Assembly: GCF_019449565.1 (NCBI RefSeq)
Contig: NZ_JAGRPM010000080.1
Location: 1 to 64,000, forward strand
From: Rhodoblastus sp.
Lineage (GTDB): Bacteria; Pseudomonadota; Alphaproteobacteria; Rhizobiales; Beijerinckiaceae
Reading direction: 5' to 3'
DNA: 64,000 nucleotides
Part shown: in pieces, positions 1 through 8,374 of the stretch
Layout: each line of letters starts with the position of its first letter
How positions within the stretch are numbered: the first letter of the stretch is position 1
Notes under the pieces: model-generated
The model's database searches: none
What the model was told of the DNA's origin: nothing
The model's input: only the letters and a program-made list of their open reading frames with translations
Position numbers and translations under genes: made by a program

Positions 1-306
1 CGCCTGCAATGTTTTCGCCTGCTCGTCAGGGCCGAACCGGTCGGCGTTCCGGCCGGCGAATTGGCGCGGCTCCTCGGCGTGCCGCAAAACACGCTTTCAG
101 CGCATCTTTCAATCATGTCCAACGCTGGCCTGGTGCGGGGTGAACGCCAAAGTCGCTCGATCATCTACCGTGCGGACCTGTCTCGTTTCCGCGAGCTTGT
201 CCTATTTCTCCTCAAGGATTGCTGCGGCGGGCGTGCCGATTTCTGCGCGTCGCTGATCGCCGACCTCGCCCCCTGCTGCCCGCCCGAGGCTCCCGCTCAT
301 GGCTGA
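1..306 (+). CDS. arsR: ArsR-family arsenic-responsive repressor (5' end outside window)
   Basis: Metalloregulatory repressor of the winged-helix ArsR family, expected to bind the promoter of this arsenic operon and to leave it when As(III) binds. The frame is open from base 1, so the N-terminus lies upstream; 101 residues are present. The recognition-helix region reads LARLLGVPQNTLSAHL from base 61 and the wing reads RSIIYRADL. The C-terminal tail holds the cysteines CCGGRADFC and PCC, an arrangement closer to the C-terminal As(III) site known from Acidithiobacillus ArsR than to the helix-3 site of the E. coli plasmid type. A TTG at base 61 could pass for a start but would remove the first helices. 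The 3' end overlaps the next gene by 8 bases, which suggests translational coupling. Confidence 0.9.
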   Translation, partial: RLQCFRLLVRAEPVGVPAGELARLLGVPQNTLSAHLSIMSNAGLVRGERQSRSIIYRADLSRFRELVLFLLKDCCGGRADFCASLIADLAPCCPPEAPAHG

Positions 307-823
307 TCGCGTCTTCAACGTCCTGTTTCTCTGCACCGGCAACACCGCCCGGTCGATCCTGGCCGAGAAAATTCTCGCCAAGGACGGCGCCGGAAAATTC
401 CGCGCCTTTTCCGCCGGCAGCCAGCCCAAGGGAATGGTCAATCCGTTCGCTCTCAGGGTTCTGACGGCGGCGAGCTATCCGACCGACGGCGCCCGTTCGA
501 AAAGCTGGGACGAATTCGCCGGCGCCGACGCCCCGAAAATGGATTTCGTTTTCACCGTCTGCGACAACGCCGCAGGCGAGGCCTGCCCGTTCTGGCCGGG
601 TGAGCCGATCAAGGCGCATTGGGGAATTGAAGATCCCGCCGCGGTCGAAGGAAGCGAATTCGACAAGGAACGGGCCTTCTTCACGGCCTTCCACCATATG
701 AAAGACCGCATCTCGGCCTTCCTTGCCCTGCCGATCCAAAGCCTGGATCGGGCGTCGCTGACTCAAAGCCTGCAGGCGATCGGTCAGATGGAAGGCGCAA
801 CTTTCGTCCAGGCGCTGGCCTGA
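299..823 (+). CDS. arsC: Arsenate reductase, low-molecular-weight phosphatase type
   Basis: Reduces As(V) to As(III) in the cytoplasm so that the exporter downstream can remove it. The 174-residue protein has the phosphatase-type P-loop CTGNTARS near residue 13 (CX5R with the nucleophilic Cys). A second region, VCDNAAGEACPFWPG, carries two further cysteines like the relay pair of thioredoxin-coupled pI258-type ArsC. HWGIEDPA supplies the acid Asp of the family. It overlaps arsR by 8 bases and lies 52 bases before acr3. A second, unrelated arsenate reductase sits two genes downstream, so the operon encodes two reductase folds for the same reaction. Whether electrons come from thioredoxin or glutaredoxin cannot be read from the sequence. 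Confidence 0.93.
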   Translation: MADRVFNVLFLCTGNTARSILAEKILAKDGAGKFRAFSAGSQPKGMVNPFALRVLTAASYPTDGARSKSWDEFAGADAPKMDFVFTVCDNAAGEACPFWPGEPIKAHWGIEDPAAVEGSEFDKERAFFTAFHHMKDRISAFLALPIQSLDRASLTQSLQAIGQMEGATFVQALA

Positions 824-875
824 ACCGGCGCCGCATCCGTCAGTCGGGTCGCCCAGGCGACCGTGGAGTCCCTTC

Positions 876-1961
876 ATGTCCACTTTTGAACGCTATCTGA
901 CCCTCTGGGTCTTTCTCTGTATCGTCGCGGGCGTTGCGTTGGGCCATTTCTTTCCCGGCGTTTTTCATATCGTCGGATCGGCTGAAATCGCCAAGGTCAA
1001 TCTGCCGGTGGCGGGGCTGATCTGGCTGATGATCATTCCGATGCTGGTGAAAATCGATTTCGCGGCGCTGTCGCAGGTAGCGGAACATTGGCGCGGCATT
1101 GGTGTGACCCTGTTCATCAATTGGGCGGTGAAGCCGTTCTCGATGGCGCTGCTCGGCTGGCTGTTCATCGGCTGGCTGTTCCGGGCGCATCTGCCCGCCG
1201 ACCAGATCGACAGTTACATCGCCGGCCTGATCCTGCTCGCCGCCGCGCCCTGCACCGCCATGGTCTTCGTCTGGAGCAATTTGTCCAATGGCGAGCCGCA
1301 TTTCACACTGAGCCAGGTGGCGTTGAACGACGTGATCATGGTGGTCGCCTTCGCCCCCATCGTCGGCCTGTTGCTCGGCCTGTCGGCGATCACCGTGCCA
1401 TGGCAGACGTTGATGCTTTCGGTGGCCCTTTACATCGTCGTTCCAGTCTTTGTCGCGCAATTTATCCGCCGGGCGGTCCTCGCGCGCGGCGGCCAGCCCG
1501 CTCTCGACGCATTGCTCGCGACATTGCAGCCTCTGTCGCTCGTCGCCCTCCTAACGACGCTGGTGCTGTTGTTCGGGTTTCAAGGCGAGCAAATTCTTGC
1601 CCAACCGCTGGTCATCGCCATGCTGGCGGTTCCGATCCTCATCCAGGTCTATTTCAACGCGGCCCTGGCTTATCTCCTGAACCGGGTGACCGGCGAGGCG
1701 CATTGTGTCGCCGCCCCCTCGGCCCTGATCGGCGCCAGCAATTTCTTCGAACTGGCCGTCGCCGCCGCGATCAGCCTGTTCGGTTTCCATTCGGGCGCTG
1801 CCCTGGCGACCGTGGTAGGAGTCCTGATCGAGGTGCCGGTTATGTTGACGGTGGTCAAGATCGTCAATGCCACACGCGGCTGGTACGAGTCCGGCTCCGC
1901 AGTCCAGCGGCGGGTCGCCGCCGATGGCGTCAAGGAGAAGGCCGTTGTCCGAAACGCATGA
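876..1961 (+). CDS. acr3: Arsenite efflux permease, Acr3 family
   Basis: Inner-membrane As(OH)3 exporter of the Acr3 (bile/arsenite/riboflavin transporter) family. It has 361 residues and about ten hydrophobic segments. Family marks include the conserved Cys in AAAPCTAMVFVWS near residue 128 and the following segment QVALNDVIMVVAFAP, both typical of Acr3 and absent from ArsB. Near the C-terminus, GASNFFELAVAAAISLFG is also characteristic. The start at 876 follows a gap of 52 bases after arsC. The 3' end overlaps the presumed TTG start of the second arsC by 17 bases. It works with the two reductases: As(V) is reduced, then As(III) is exported. Confidence 0.93.
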   Translation: MSTFERYLTLWVFLCIVAGVALGHFFPGVFHIVGSAEIAKVNLPVAGLIWLMIIPMLVKIDFAALSQVAEHWRGIGVTLFINWAVKPFSMALLGWLFIGWLFRAHLPADQIDSYIAGLILLAAAPCTAMVFVWSNLSNGEPHFTLSQVALNDVIMVVAFAPIVGLLLGLSAITVPWQTLMLSVALYIVVPVFVAQFIRRAVLARGGQPALDALLATLQPLSLVALLTTLVLLFGFQGEQILAQPLVIAMLAVPILIQVYFNAALAYLLNRVTGEAHCVAAPSALIGASNFFELAVAAAISLFGFHSGAALATVVGVLIEVPVMLTVVKIVNATRGWYESGSAVQRRVAADGVKEKAVVRNA

Positions 1962-2379
1962 TGTCGTCATTCATCATAACCCGGATTGCGGCACGTCGCG
2001 CAACGTGCTGGCGATCATCGAAGCAGCGGGCTATAGGCCGACCGTGATCGAATTTCTGAAAACGGGTTGGACAAAGCCGCAGCTTTTCGGCCTGTTCGCC
2101 GCTGCGGGATTGACGCCGCGCAAGGCTTTGCGGACGACGAAATCGCCGGCGGCGGAGCTTGGCTTGCTCGACCCTCTGGTTCCTGATGAAGCGCTGCTCG
2201 ACGCCATGGTCGAACATCCGGTCCTCGTCAACCGGCCGATCGTCTGCACGCCGAAAGGCGTCAAGCTCTGCCGTCCGAGCGAGACCGTACTCGATCTTCT
2301 TGATCGTCTGCCACCCGGCCCGTTGTGCAAGGAAGACGGCCAATTACTTATCAACGCGGAGGGCCGCCGGGTTGGTTGA
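1945..2379 (+). CDS. arsC: Arsenate reductase, glutaredoxin-fold (ArsC/YffB type)
   Basis: Second arsenate reductase, of the thioredoxin-fold ArsC family that uses glutathione and glutaredoxin. The N-terminal strand and active site read [19 protein letters not shown], with the single catalytic Cys in NPxCGTSR. The basic residues expected further on appear in [11 protein letters not shown], and [19 protein letters not shown] gives the C-terminal NRPIV signature. The start is taken as TTG at 1945 because AAGGAG sits just upstream (1932-1937) and the protein then has 144 residues, the usual family length of about 140. A longer reading from 1867 would add residues that only echo the acr3 frame. 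It overlaps acr3 by 17 bases and arsH by 8. Confidence 0.9.
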   Translation: MSETHDVVIHHNPDCGTSRNVLAIIEAAGYRPTVIEFLKTGWTKPQLFGLFAAAGLTPRKALRTTKSPAAELGLLDPLVPDEALLDAMVEHPVLVNRPIVCTPKGVKLCRPSETVLDLLDRLPPGPLCKEDGQLLINAEGRRVG

Positions 2380-3094
2380 TCACGCGGATTCCAATCCCAA
2401 TCTCGACGAGGCCTATTTCAAGCCAGTCGACGAGCAAAGCCTGCTCAACGCCCCGCGAGAAAAACACGCGCCGCGCATCCTGCTGCTTTACGGCTCGTTG
2501 CGAAAACGTTCGTTCAGCCGCCTGCTGGCGGAAGAGGCCGCGCGCATCCTGCGTCGTTTCGGCGCGGAGACGCGCATGTTCAACCCCAGCGGTCTGCCTT
2601 TGCCTGACGACGCCGAGGCGGATCACCCCAGAGTCGCCGAACTGCGCGATCTCGTGATGTGGTCGGAAGGCATGGTCTGGTGTTCGCCGGAGCGCCATGG
2701 CGCTATGACGGCGGTCATGAAGGCGCAGATCGATTGGATTCCGCTGACGTTGGGCGCAGTCCGGCCTTCCCAGGGCAAGACCCTGGCGGTCATGCAGGTT
2801 TGCGGCGGCTCGCAATCGTTCAACGCCGTCAACCAGATGCGCATCCTCGGACGCTGGATGCGGCTGATCACCATCCCCAACCAGTCATCGGTGGCGAAAG
2901 CCTTCATGGAGTTCGACGACCACGACCGGATGAAGCCCTCCCCCTATTACGACCGCGTTGTCGACGTGATGGAGGAACTGGTCAAGTTCACGCTGCTGAC
3001 GCGCGGTTGCTCCGACTATCTCGTCGATCGCTATTCCGAGCGCAAGGAAAGCGCCGCGGAACTGTCGAAACGGGTTAATCAGCGCTCAATTTGA
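2372..3094 (+). CDS. arsH: ArsH, NADPH-dependent FMN reductase / organoarsenical oxidase
   Basis: Flavoprotein of the ArsH family, known to oxidize trivalent organoarsenicals and to act as an NADPH:FMN oxidoreductase. The FMN-phosphate loop is [14 protein letters not shown] near residue 35, and [21 protein letters not shown] is the second family signature. [18 protein letters not shown] follows. The start is taken as TTG at 2372, eight bases inside the preceding arsC, with GCGGAGGG at 2355-2362 as ribosome binding site; this gives 240 residues, the usual ArsH length. The open frame reaches back to 2159, but that extension shadows arsC. Last gene of the operon. The next 286 bases hold no gene that I can support. 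Confidence 0.92.
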   Translation: MVDHADSNPNLDEAYFKPVDEQSLLNAPREKHAPRILLLYGSLRKRSFSRLLAEEAARILRRFGAETRMFNPSGLPLPDDAEADHPRVAELRDLVMWSEGMVWCSPERHGAMTAVMKAQIDWIPLTLGAVRPSQGKTLAVMQVCGGSQSFNAVNQMRILGRWMRLITIPNQSSVAKAFMEFDDHDRMKPSPYYDRVVDVMEELVKFTLLTRGCSDYLVDRYSERKESAAELSKRVNQRSI

Positions 3095-3380
3095 CCGCAG
3101 TTTCCAGATGTCGCCGTTAAGCATTGGGCGGCGTTGATGGGCGGAGGAGTCCTCTCTGTTCTTGATTGAGCGCAGGCAATGGCAGCTTTCCACCATAAAC
3201 GCGGATGGGTTCATCCAACGCCGCACTTCCGGTCCTGGCGCCATGTTGCCATTGCCGGAAATGTCGGAAATGCGTGCTTTCCGAGGATTCCCGTCGTCTC
3301 CGCTTTTGTAACGGCTTGGCGGGCGGCTATCGAAATGGAGTCGTGTTTTGGATCTGTTCTTTTTCTGCTAAGGTATTCGG

Positions 3381-4505
3381 ATGGAAGTGAAACGAACGGA
3401 ATTATCTTTGATGCGCGAATGGGCGCAGCGCTATCTCGATATCGTGAGTCACGATTACCAAGAGAGATCGCGCAATATCCTGGTGGCCGTCGCACAAATG
3501 GATCACGAACAGCGGCTGGTGGAGCTGCGTGAGCATTCTCGGCAGGCAAGCATTTTTGCGGCGCTCAATTATTGGGCTGCCGATCGCGGCCGGGCTGTCC
3601 AATATTCCGACGAAATCGATTCCTCGCTCATCGCCGACGGATTCGATGAGCAAATGCGATCTAAATTCCGCCAGAGGTTGGAAAATGGCTACGCTCGAGA
3701 GGTTTATAGTCCGGGAAGTTCGGCCGTCTTTTTACCTTCGGGTGATTTCCTGAAATACTTGACAGTCGCAGCGGGCCGAGAGCCAATCGCCGATTTGACC
3801 GAGCAGCTTTGCCGAATATTCGCCCGTTATCGCGAAAAGCTCGAAACCAAGGCGGCTGAGACGTTTGAGATTGCATCAAAAGATTTGCCACAAGCGCTAC
3901 GAAATATTAGCGCCGTCGCTCCCGTTTCTCGCGAGCTCTACGAGGAGCGGCTCGGCGAAGCCCCGTTCGCCATCGCCGACGCAATAAGGGCCAACGATTT
4001 CAGGGTGGAAGTTGGCGCGGACGGCAACTTCGAGATTCTGCGAGGCCGAATTGATCCCGGCGCCGTGCCTCCCTTCCCGCCGCCAGTGGTGGAGACGTCA
4101 TCGGGGATCGTTGAAGACGAGGATTATTCGATTTCTGGTTGGATGGACCGGTGGATCGCCCTGCATGACTGGAAGCTCGAAAAGCATGGCGAGAAATCGA
4201 TTTGCCGAACCGCCAACCAATATCGGGACTTGGCCAAGCGGCTTATTGCGACGGTCGGGGTAGATGATGTGAGACGCCTTCGCGGAACGCAGACGATCGA
4301 TGAACTGATTGCGTTGTCGCAGCGATTGCCGAAAACGATCGGCAAATCATCACGCAACCGCAACCTGACAGTCGATCAGTCCATAGCGGAAGCAGAGGCA
4401 AAAGCAGCTCCCTGCGGTCGTGCGCCCAAAACCTTGAAGCGGATGAAGACGCAAGCGCGCGCATTCCTGGCCTTTGTGGAGTCGGGCCTGGCCGCCGGTG
4501 GGTGA
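3381..4505 (+). pseudogene. C-terminally truncated tyrosine recombinase (integrase remnant)
   Basis: The 374-residue product resembles the N-terminal half of DUF6538-type tyrosine recombinases. The last 120 residues look like the SAM-like core-binding domain: SGWMDRWIALHDWKLEKHG, then a segment ending in LPKTIGKSSRNRNLTVDQSI, then APKTLKRMKTQARAFLAFVES. The catalytic domain with the Arg, His-x-x-Arg and Tyr residues should follow but is absent: the frame stops after GLAAGG, three bases from the end of the convergent relaxase gene. AAGG at 3370-3373 precedes the ATG and an in-frame TAA lies at 3369, so translation may still start. I read it as an integrase cut by a rearrangement. The alternative is a stand-alone DNA-binding protein; the family call rests on layout shared with the integrase at 18245-20167, not on strong identity. 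Confidence 0.55.
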
Positions 4506-4508
4506 CCT

Positions 4509-7256
4509 TCAACGTGATTTTAATTTGTCGTGGAGGTAATTGAGATCGCGATATGTGAAATAGGGAAAATCCGCACAGAATTCTTTTGCTCGGTCCGGAT
4601 GGGCGCGCGCCCAACGTTTTAGGCCCGCGATGTTCGCCGCGCGGTCCGCAAATTTCGATTTCTGGGCGAATTGGAAGCAATCGGCGGCCATGCCGAAGAC
4701 CTTCTCGTTGTGGGTGGTGATCATGGTCGATGCCAAACGACGAAGGTGCGGGGTCGGCAGGCTATTGGGATCGAATTCCCCTGTTGGATTGGGTTTGTCC
4801 GACGGCTTCTCCTGAACATGGTCGGATTTCGGGACGAAGCGGTCCTTGGGAGGCTTGCGGCCGGCATCGCCGGAAACAGACGTTTCCGTCTCGGTTACCA
4901 GAAGCTCGCTGCTTTTCGGAATTGTTTCGGCAATAGGAGACGCCGTCGTCCGACCACTGCGCAGCGAAGCGTCGCGAGCCGTCGGTACTCCACCAGCGAG
5001 CTGGATGGTGGGTTTGTTCGCAGGGGGCGTTCTCGCAGATTTTGCCAGCAGGTCGCTCTGGATGTGTTGGGTGTTGGTTTTTGATGGATCGAGCCCCCCG
5101 CCGACGATGTTCACCACGGATTTTGGCGGCATAGCGGTTGGCGACGCCGGCGGCGCCGAAACGGGATCAAAGAAGTCGGCCAGCGCGACCTGGTGTCGCG
5201 CAGACCAAGCGCGAAGGCGAGCGATCGCCAGCATCGTAGGGGCAATGACCGCCGATGGTCCCCCTGATCCTGCGCCAGGTTGAACGAAAGATGCTCGAGC
5301 GTTCTCCAATGCGTCGCCCAGCGCAGCGGTGTTATCGATCGCCCAATGTTTCAATCGCGCGATCACGAATTGCCGCTGCGCGAACGCTCGGCCAATAGCA
5401 TTTTGATCAGCTCTTGGTTCGCCGCGTTCTGCCGGTTGATGAAGCCGAGCATGCTGATGATCTGGGCGTTGGCGTCGGCTATCCCCTTGAGAATATCCAT
5501 CAAGACGTTCAGGGGATCCGCTTGATCGCTTTCCGGGGTCATCAGTTCCAACAGCTTCTGGGAGTTCTGGGCGGCTTGCGCCGAGAATTCGTGCGCTTGG
5601 GTGGCCTCGTTGAGAATTTGCGGCGCTATGTTCCGTGGCTGACCGCTGGCCGGTGGTGTGGATGGTGACGTTGTCATAATTGATGCCTTCCTTTTTGATT
5701 GCTTCGTAAGTGGTTTGAGTTTGTGGGTTTTTTTCCTTTGACGGTTTCTCCCCTTTCTCAATGGAACTTGATTCAGGGCGCGCCTGCTCGGCGGTAATCG
5801 CGTCAAGGTTGGGCGCGACCGTGGAAACCGGCCTGGTTGGAGCTTCCGCTTCGATGTTGGCCGTGCTCGCGGTGTGCGCTGCGCGCATGAAATCGCTCAG
5901 TAGGGGCAGTTGGCGACGGCGGTGACGCATCCGGACATCGATCTCGTTTCGAAGTCTGCTTTTGATCGCTTTCAGTTTCCCGAGTTTGGCGTCGACAGCT
6001 AAATCGGCGAGGGCGTTCCAAAGTGCGGCGATTGGAGAGCGATAGCCAAAAAATCCGCGCACCAGCTTTCGACGCCTTTTCGCCATGGCGACGATCGCCT
6101 GGAACTCTTCGTCAGCAGCCTGATGGATCAAGGCATGCTCGGCGCGGCGGTCGGTTTCGATCCGCGCGTTGTGCGCCTTGGCTTCGGACAGTTCTTTCTT
6201 GAACGCCTGATAGGCTTTTTCACGATCGAATCCGCCGCTGATTCGGTTTTGCTTTTTCGCGCGACGCGCGATCTCCGCCCGCATCGGCGGCAATTCCGGG
6301 GCGGCTGGTTGGCCTCGCTGGCGCCGCGGCGCCTCATAAATTAATCCCGGCGGTGGGGGTCCCATCGCGGGAAACACAAAGCCGTCGATCGAGCCTTTGC
6401 GCCCTACTATGCTGGGCAGTCCCCATTTTTCCGACGCCGCTCTGCCGATTTTGCTCAGCGCACATCTGCGGTCCGGATTGTCGCGATCGAGGACAATCAT
6501 GCCGCAGGACAACGCCGGTTTCCTGCCCTTGGTTCTGGCGGCGAACGCCAATCGGTAACCGCGCGAAAAGAAGGCTTCTTCAAACGCCACCCAATCGGAT
6601 CGTTGTCGCGCTTCGATGATCGCCGAGCGCAACCCGTCGTCTGCGCGGAGTTCTTCAATGAGCACATCGTCTCCCGTCGCCGCCTTCAGGCCGCGCGCGG
6701 TTTCGGAGATGGGCTCGGGCGCATCGGGGCTTCGTACGGCCAGCGCAGGGCCATAGCGCTCCCCGGAAAGAGTATTGAACCGCCCAGGCACGGGTGTCAG
6801 GCCAAATTCAAGAGAGACTTGCGCGGCGGCGCGTTCGCAGGTGGCGAAATCAAAACTGTCGAGACTTTTGGCGACGCGTCCGTCCACGCCGATCCGGCTA
6901 ACCATCATATGAAGCTCGCCATGCCGATCGGTTCGAAGATGTGTTGGCTCGAGAGAGTGATCGACCATGACGACCTGATGTGCCGCCAAACCAAGGACCT
7001 CGAGGAAGCGCTCGGCCATTGCTGCGCGAACATCTGGTTCCGGGCGCTCGGCAGCGCTGAATGCAAGGATCAAGTGGCCAACCGCATGCTGGATGCGGTT
7101 GGATCTCGACGCGTTGGCCCTCATCTCGGCAACCGCGGTTCGAAGCGATCCAAGATTAAAAATTCTGATCGCTTCAGCGGGCAAATCCCGCCCCACTGAC
7201 AGGAGATAGGCCAGGAGGCCTTTGAAATAATTTCCCTTGATCGAGCGCGCGATCAA
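4509..7256 (-). CDS. MOBP-type relaxase / mobilization nuclease
   Basis: Relaxase expected to nick oriT and lead the transferred strand during mobilization. From the TTG at 7256 the protein has 915 residues. The N-terminus IARSIKGNYFKGLLAYLL (candidate Tyr10 and Tyr17), then HAVGHLILAF, GLAAHQVVMVDH and HGELHMMVSRIG, follow the pattern of the Relaxase/Mobilization nuclease family (pfam03432 type). The His-rich metal site is less regular than usual. Residues 631-650, 677-696 and 875-894 are copies of one motif, roughly IARLKxWAxxxxxALxDF. Residues 527-632 are Arg/Gly/Ser-rich because a second gene is read there in another frame. The TTG start lies 2 bases after the stop of the MobC-like gene; the open frame extends upstream to 7466 but only shadows that gene. 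Confidence 0.75.
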   Translation of the reverse strand: MIARSIKGNYFKGLLAYLLSVGRDLPAEAIRIFNLGSLRTAVAEMRANASRSNRIQHAVGHLILAFSAAERPEPDVRAAMAERFLEVLGLAAHQVVMVDHSLEPTHLRTDRHGELHMMVSRIGVDGRVAKSLDSFDFATCERAAAQVSLEFGLTPVPGRFNTLSGERYGPALAVRSPDAPEPISETARGLKAATGDDVLIEELRADDGLRSAIIEARQRSDWVAFEEAFFSRGYRLAFAARTKGRKPALSCGMIVLDRDNPDRRCALSKIGRAASEKWGLPSIVGRKGSIDGFVFPAMGPPPPGLIYEAPRRQRGQPAAPELPPMRAEIARRAKKQNRISGGFDREKAYQAFKKELSEAKAHNARIETDRRAEHALIHQAADEEFQAIVAMAKRRRKLVRGFFGYRSPIAALWNALADLAVDAKLGKLKAIKSRLRNEIDVRMRHRRRQLPLLSDFMRAAHTASTANIEAEAPTRPVSTVAPNLDAITAEQARPESSSIEKGEKPSKEKNPQTQTTYEAIKKEGINYDNVTIHTTGQRSATEHSAANSQRGHPSARILGASRPELPEAVGTDDPGKRSSGSPERLDGYSQGDSRRQRPDHQHARLHQPAERGEPRADQNAIGRAFAQRQFVIARLKHWAIDNTAALGDALENARASFVQPGAGSGGPSAVIAPTMLAIARLRAWSARHQVALADFFDPVSAPPASPTAMPPKSVVNIVGGGLDPSKTNTQHIQSDLLAKSARTPPANKPTIQLAGGVPTARDASLRSGRTTASPIAETIPKSSELLVTETETSVSGDAGRKPPKDRFVPKSDHVQEKPSDKPNPTGEFDPNSLPTPHLRRLASTMITTHNEKVFGMAADCFQFAQKSKFADRAANIAGLKRWARAHPDRAKEFCADFPYFTYRDLNYLHDKLKSR
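5363..5677 (-). CDS. Small protein nested out of frame inside the relaxase gene
   Basis: A 104-residue ORF wholly inside the relaxase gene, same strand, different frame. The ATG at 5677 is preceded by AGGAAGG with 8 bases between, one of the better ribosome binding sites on this element. The product begins MTTSPSTPPASGQPRN and then looks like an ordinary helical protein: QILNEATQAHEFSAQ, LLELMTPESDQADPLNVL, DILKGIADANAQIISML and NQELIKMLLAERS. In the same stretch the relaxase frame is low-complexity and Arg/Gly/Gln-rich, as expected when the other frame is under selection. The arrangement recalls RSF1010, where mobB lies within mobA, although no sequence relationship is claimed. Function unknown; an accessory mobilization protein is the natural guess. 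Confidence 0.6.
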   Translation of the reverse strand: MTTSPSTPPASGQPRNIAPQILNEATQAHEFSAQAAQNSQKLLELMTPESDQADPLNVLMDILKGIADANAQIISMLGFINRQNAANQELIKMLLAERSRSGNS

Positions 7257-7257
7257 T

Positions 7258-7626
7258 TCAGGCCTCGTCGAGCAGTGTGCGGATCGCCTCCGAGGCCTCC
7301 TCGGCAAGCGCGAGAATTCGCGCGCGGCCGGTTTCCATGCCGCCGACGTCAACGCCGTTCGCGCGTTTGACGGCAAGCGCAAAAAGGCCACCCGCCTTGC
7401 GCGCGTCGCTGGCGATGGCGCCCAGCGCCACCACCACTTCGGCGCGGCGGCGGAACTGGTCTTCATTACGCATCGAAGACAGGCCGAAATCGGATGCGCA
7501 GAAACGCGTGACCGCCGTGGCGATCACTTCGCTCGCTGACAGTCCAAGATAGGTGGCTTTTTCTTGAAGCGAGATTGAGACCTCGGGAGCAACCCGGGCG
7601 CCGATGAATTTCGTCTTCTTGGACAT
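7258..7626 (-). CDS. MobC-like relaxosome accessory protein
   Basis: Protein of 122 residues with the look of plasmid MobC/relaxosome DNA-binding proteins. The N-terminus MSKKTKFIGARVAPEVSISL resembles a ribbon-helix-helix beta strand and is followed by EKATYLGLSASEVIATAVTRF. The middle is helical, with a conserved-looking stretch EVVVALGAIASDARKAGGLFA. The ATG at 7626 has GGAGG (plus-strand CCTCC at 7632-7636) about 5 bases upstream. The stop lies 2 bases before the relaxase start, so the two are probably one transcript. Proteins of this kind bind oriT and help the relaxase nick; the candidate oriT hairpin lies 76 bases upstream. Confidence 0.65.
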   Translation of the reverse strand: MSKKTKFIGARVAPEVSISLQEKATYLGLSASEVIATAVTRFCASDFGLSSMRNEDQFRRRAEVVVALGAIASDARKAGGLFALAVKRANGVDVGGMETGRARILALAEEASEAIRTLLDEA

Positions 7627-7909
7627 GGATTTCCTCCCTGCGTAGATGGGAAAGCGAGGGAACCGAGAGACCAGCTACGCCAGTCCCAAAGGGGCCCGGC
7701 AGGACTTGTGTTTAACAAGTCCATTGCTGGCTACCACCAAACTCTTTGTATATGCCTCTTCTTATCTCGTATTACAGAAATTAAGTCAAGCGAAAAGCTA
7801 TAGTTGTTGCGCTGTGTGGATTGAACTACTTTAAAAAATGTGAGATTATTGTTGATGAGCGTTTTTAAATCAGCTCGACATCAGCATTTTAATGCAACGG
7901 AGGCAGGTA
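7627..7909. other. Divergent intergenic region, candidate oriT
   Basis: Non-coding stretch between the leftward mobilization genes and the rightward small gene at 7910. The right part (about 7740-7890) is clearly more AT-rich than its surroundings, and an inverted repeat lies at 7702-7722. Position directly upstream of mobC-relaxase, an inverted repeat and an AT-rich flank are what is expected of an oriT, but no known nic-site consensus was recognised. Promoters for both flanking genes should also lie here. Confidence 0.4.
7702..7722. repeat. Perfect 8-bp inverted repeat (possible oriT hairpin)
   Basis: GGACTTGT (7702-7709), a five-base loop GTTTA, and ACAAGTCC (7715-7722) form a perfect hairpin. 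There is no T-run on either side, which argues against a simple terminator. It lies 76 bases upstream of the MobC-like gene, where relaxase recognition hairpins are usually found. Confidence 0.5.
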
Positions 7910-8263
7910 ATGGCCAGAATGAAAGCAACGAACAAAGCCATCGAAATCGATATCGGCCGTCTCGGCGAATCTCTGGAGAAGTTGAAAACGGCGCCGTTGA
8001 CGCATGTGATATTGTCGGCCATTCCGGACTCCGTCCTGGAGCAGTTCAGGCCTGTTTTGGAAGCCGGCCTGTCCGACCCCCAAATCATTGCGGTGCTCTC
8101 TCAAGATCAGGTGGCAGCGTCGGCGGATCTCGCTTTGCTCGTCCCACGGGTGCGGGTGATCTGCGATGCGGTCAAAGCGACAAGCGCGAAAAAGACCGTG
8201 CCTAAAGGCACAAGGCAGGGCCAATCGAAGTCTTCGCGCGGCTATGAGACGGGACAGCTTTGA
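7910..8263 (+). CDS. Hypothetical 117-residue protein of the mobile element
   Basis: Not recognised. The ATG at 7910 is preceded by CGGAGG (7898-7903), a good ribosome binding site, and a strong terminator follows 42 bases after the stop, so this looks like a real single-gene transcript. The product starts MARMKATNKAIEIDIGRLGE, has a helical middle (SVLEQFRPVLEAGLSDPQIIAVLSQ would fit an amphipathic helix pair) and ends in a Lys/Ser-rich basic tail. The part after GLSDPQIIAVL is reminiscent of short helix-turn-helix segments in mobilization accessory proteins, but that is only an impression. It is divergent from the mobilization genes and convergent with sbcB. Confidence 0.6.
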   Translation: MARMKATNKAIEIDIGRLGESLEKLKTAPLTHVILSAIPDSVLEQFRPVLEAGLSDPQIIAVLSQDQVAASADLALLVPRVRVICDAVKATSAKKTVPKGTRQGQSKSSRGYETGQL

Positions 8264-8304
8264 TCCTATTTCATCGAGGCCGCGGGGTTTTGCTTACAGG
8301 GCAA

Positions 8305-8332
8305 AAAAGGGGGCGCGGATGCGTCCCCTTTT
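8305..8332. terminator. Bidirectional rho-independent terminator
   Basis: A 12-bp stem (one G-T pair) of AAAAGGGGGCGC and GCGTCCCCTTTT around a GGAT loop. The stem starts with A and ends with T, so it can stop transcription from both the small gene at 7910-8263 and the leftward sbcB gene, whose stop is at 8375. Confidence 0.75.
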
Positions 8333-8374
8333 CGTATCTGCAGGCGTTTTTGCTCGAGATAGTGGACCGGTTGA

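Noticed and set aside
3179..3532. Open frame of 117 codons upstream of and overlapping the truncated integrase
   Set aside because: No ribosome binding site and no recognisable motif; it could hide a frameshifted integrase N-terminus, but nothing there resembles a DUF6538 opening.
5363..5806. Frameshift in the relaxase gene instead of a nested gene
   Set aside because: The relaxase frame stays open on both sides of the region and resumes protein-like sequence, and the nested ORF has its own strong ribosome site.
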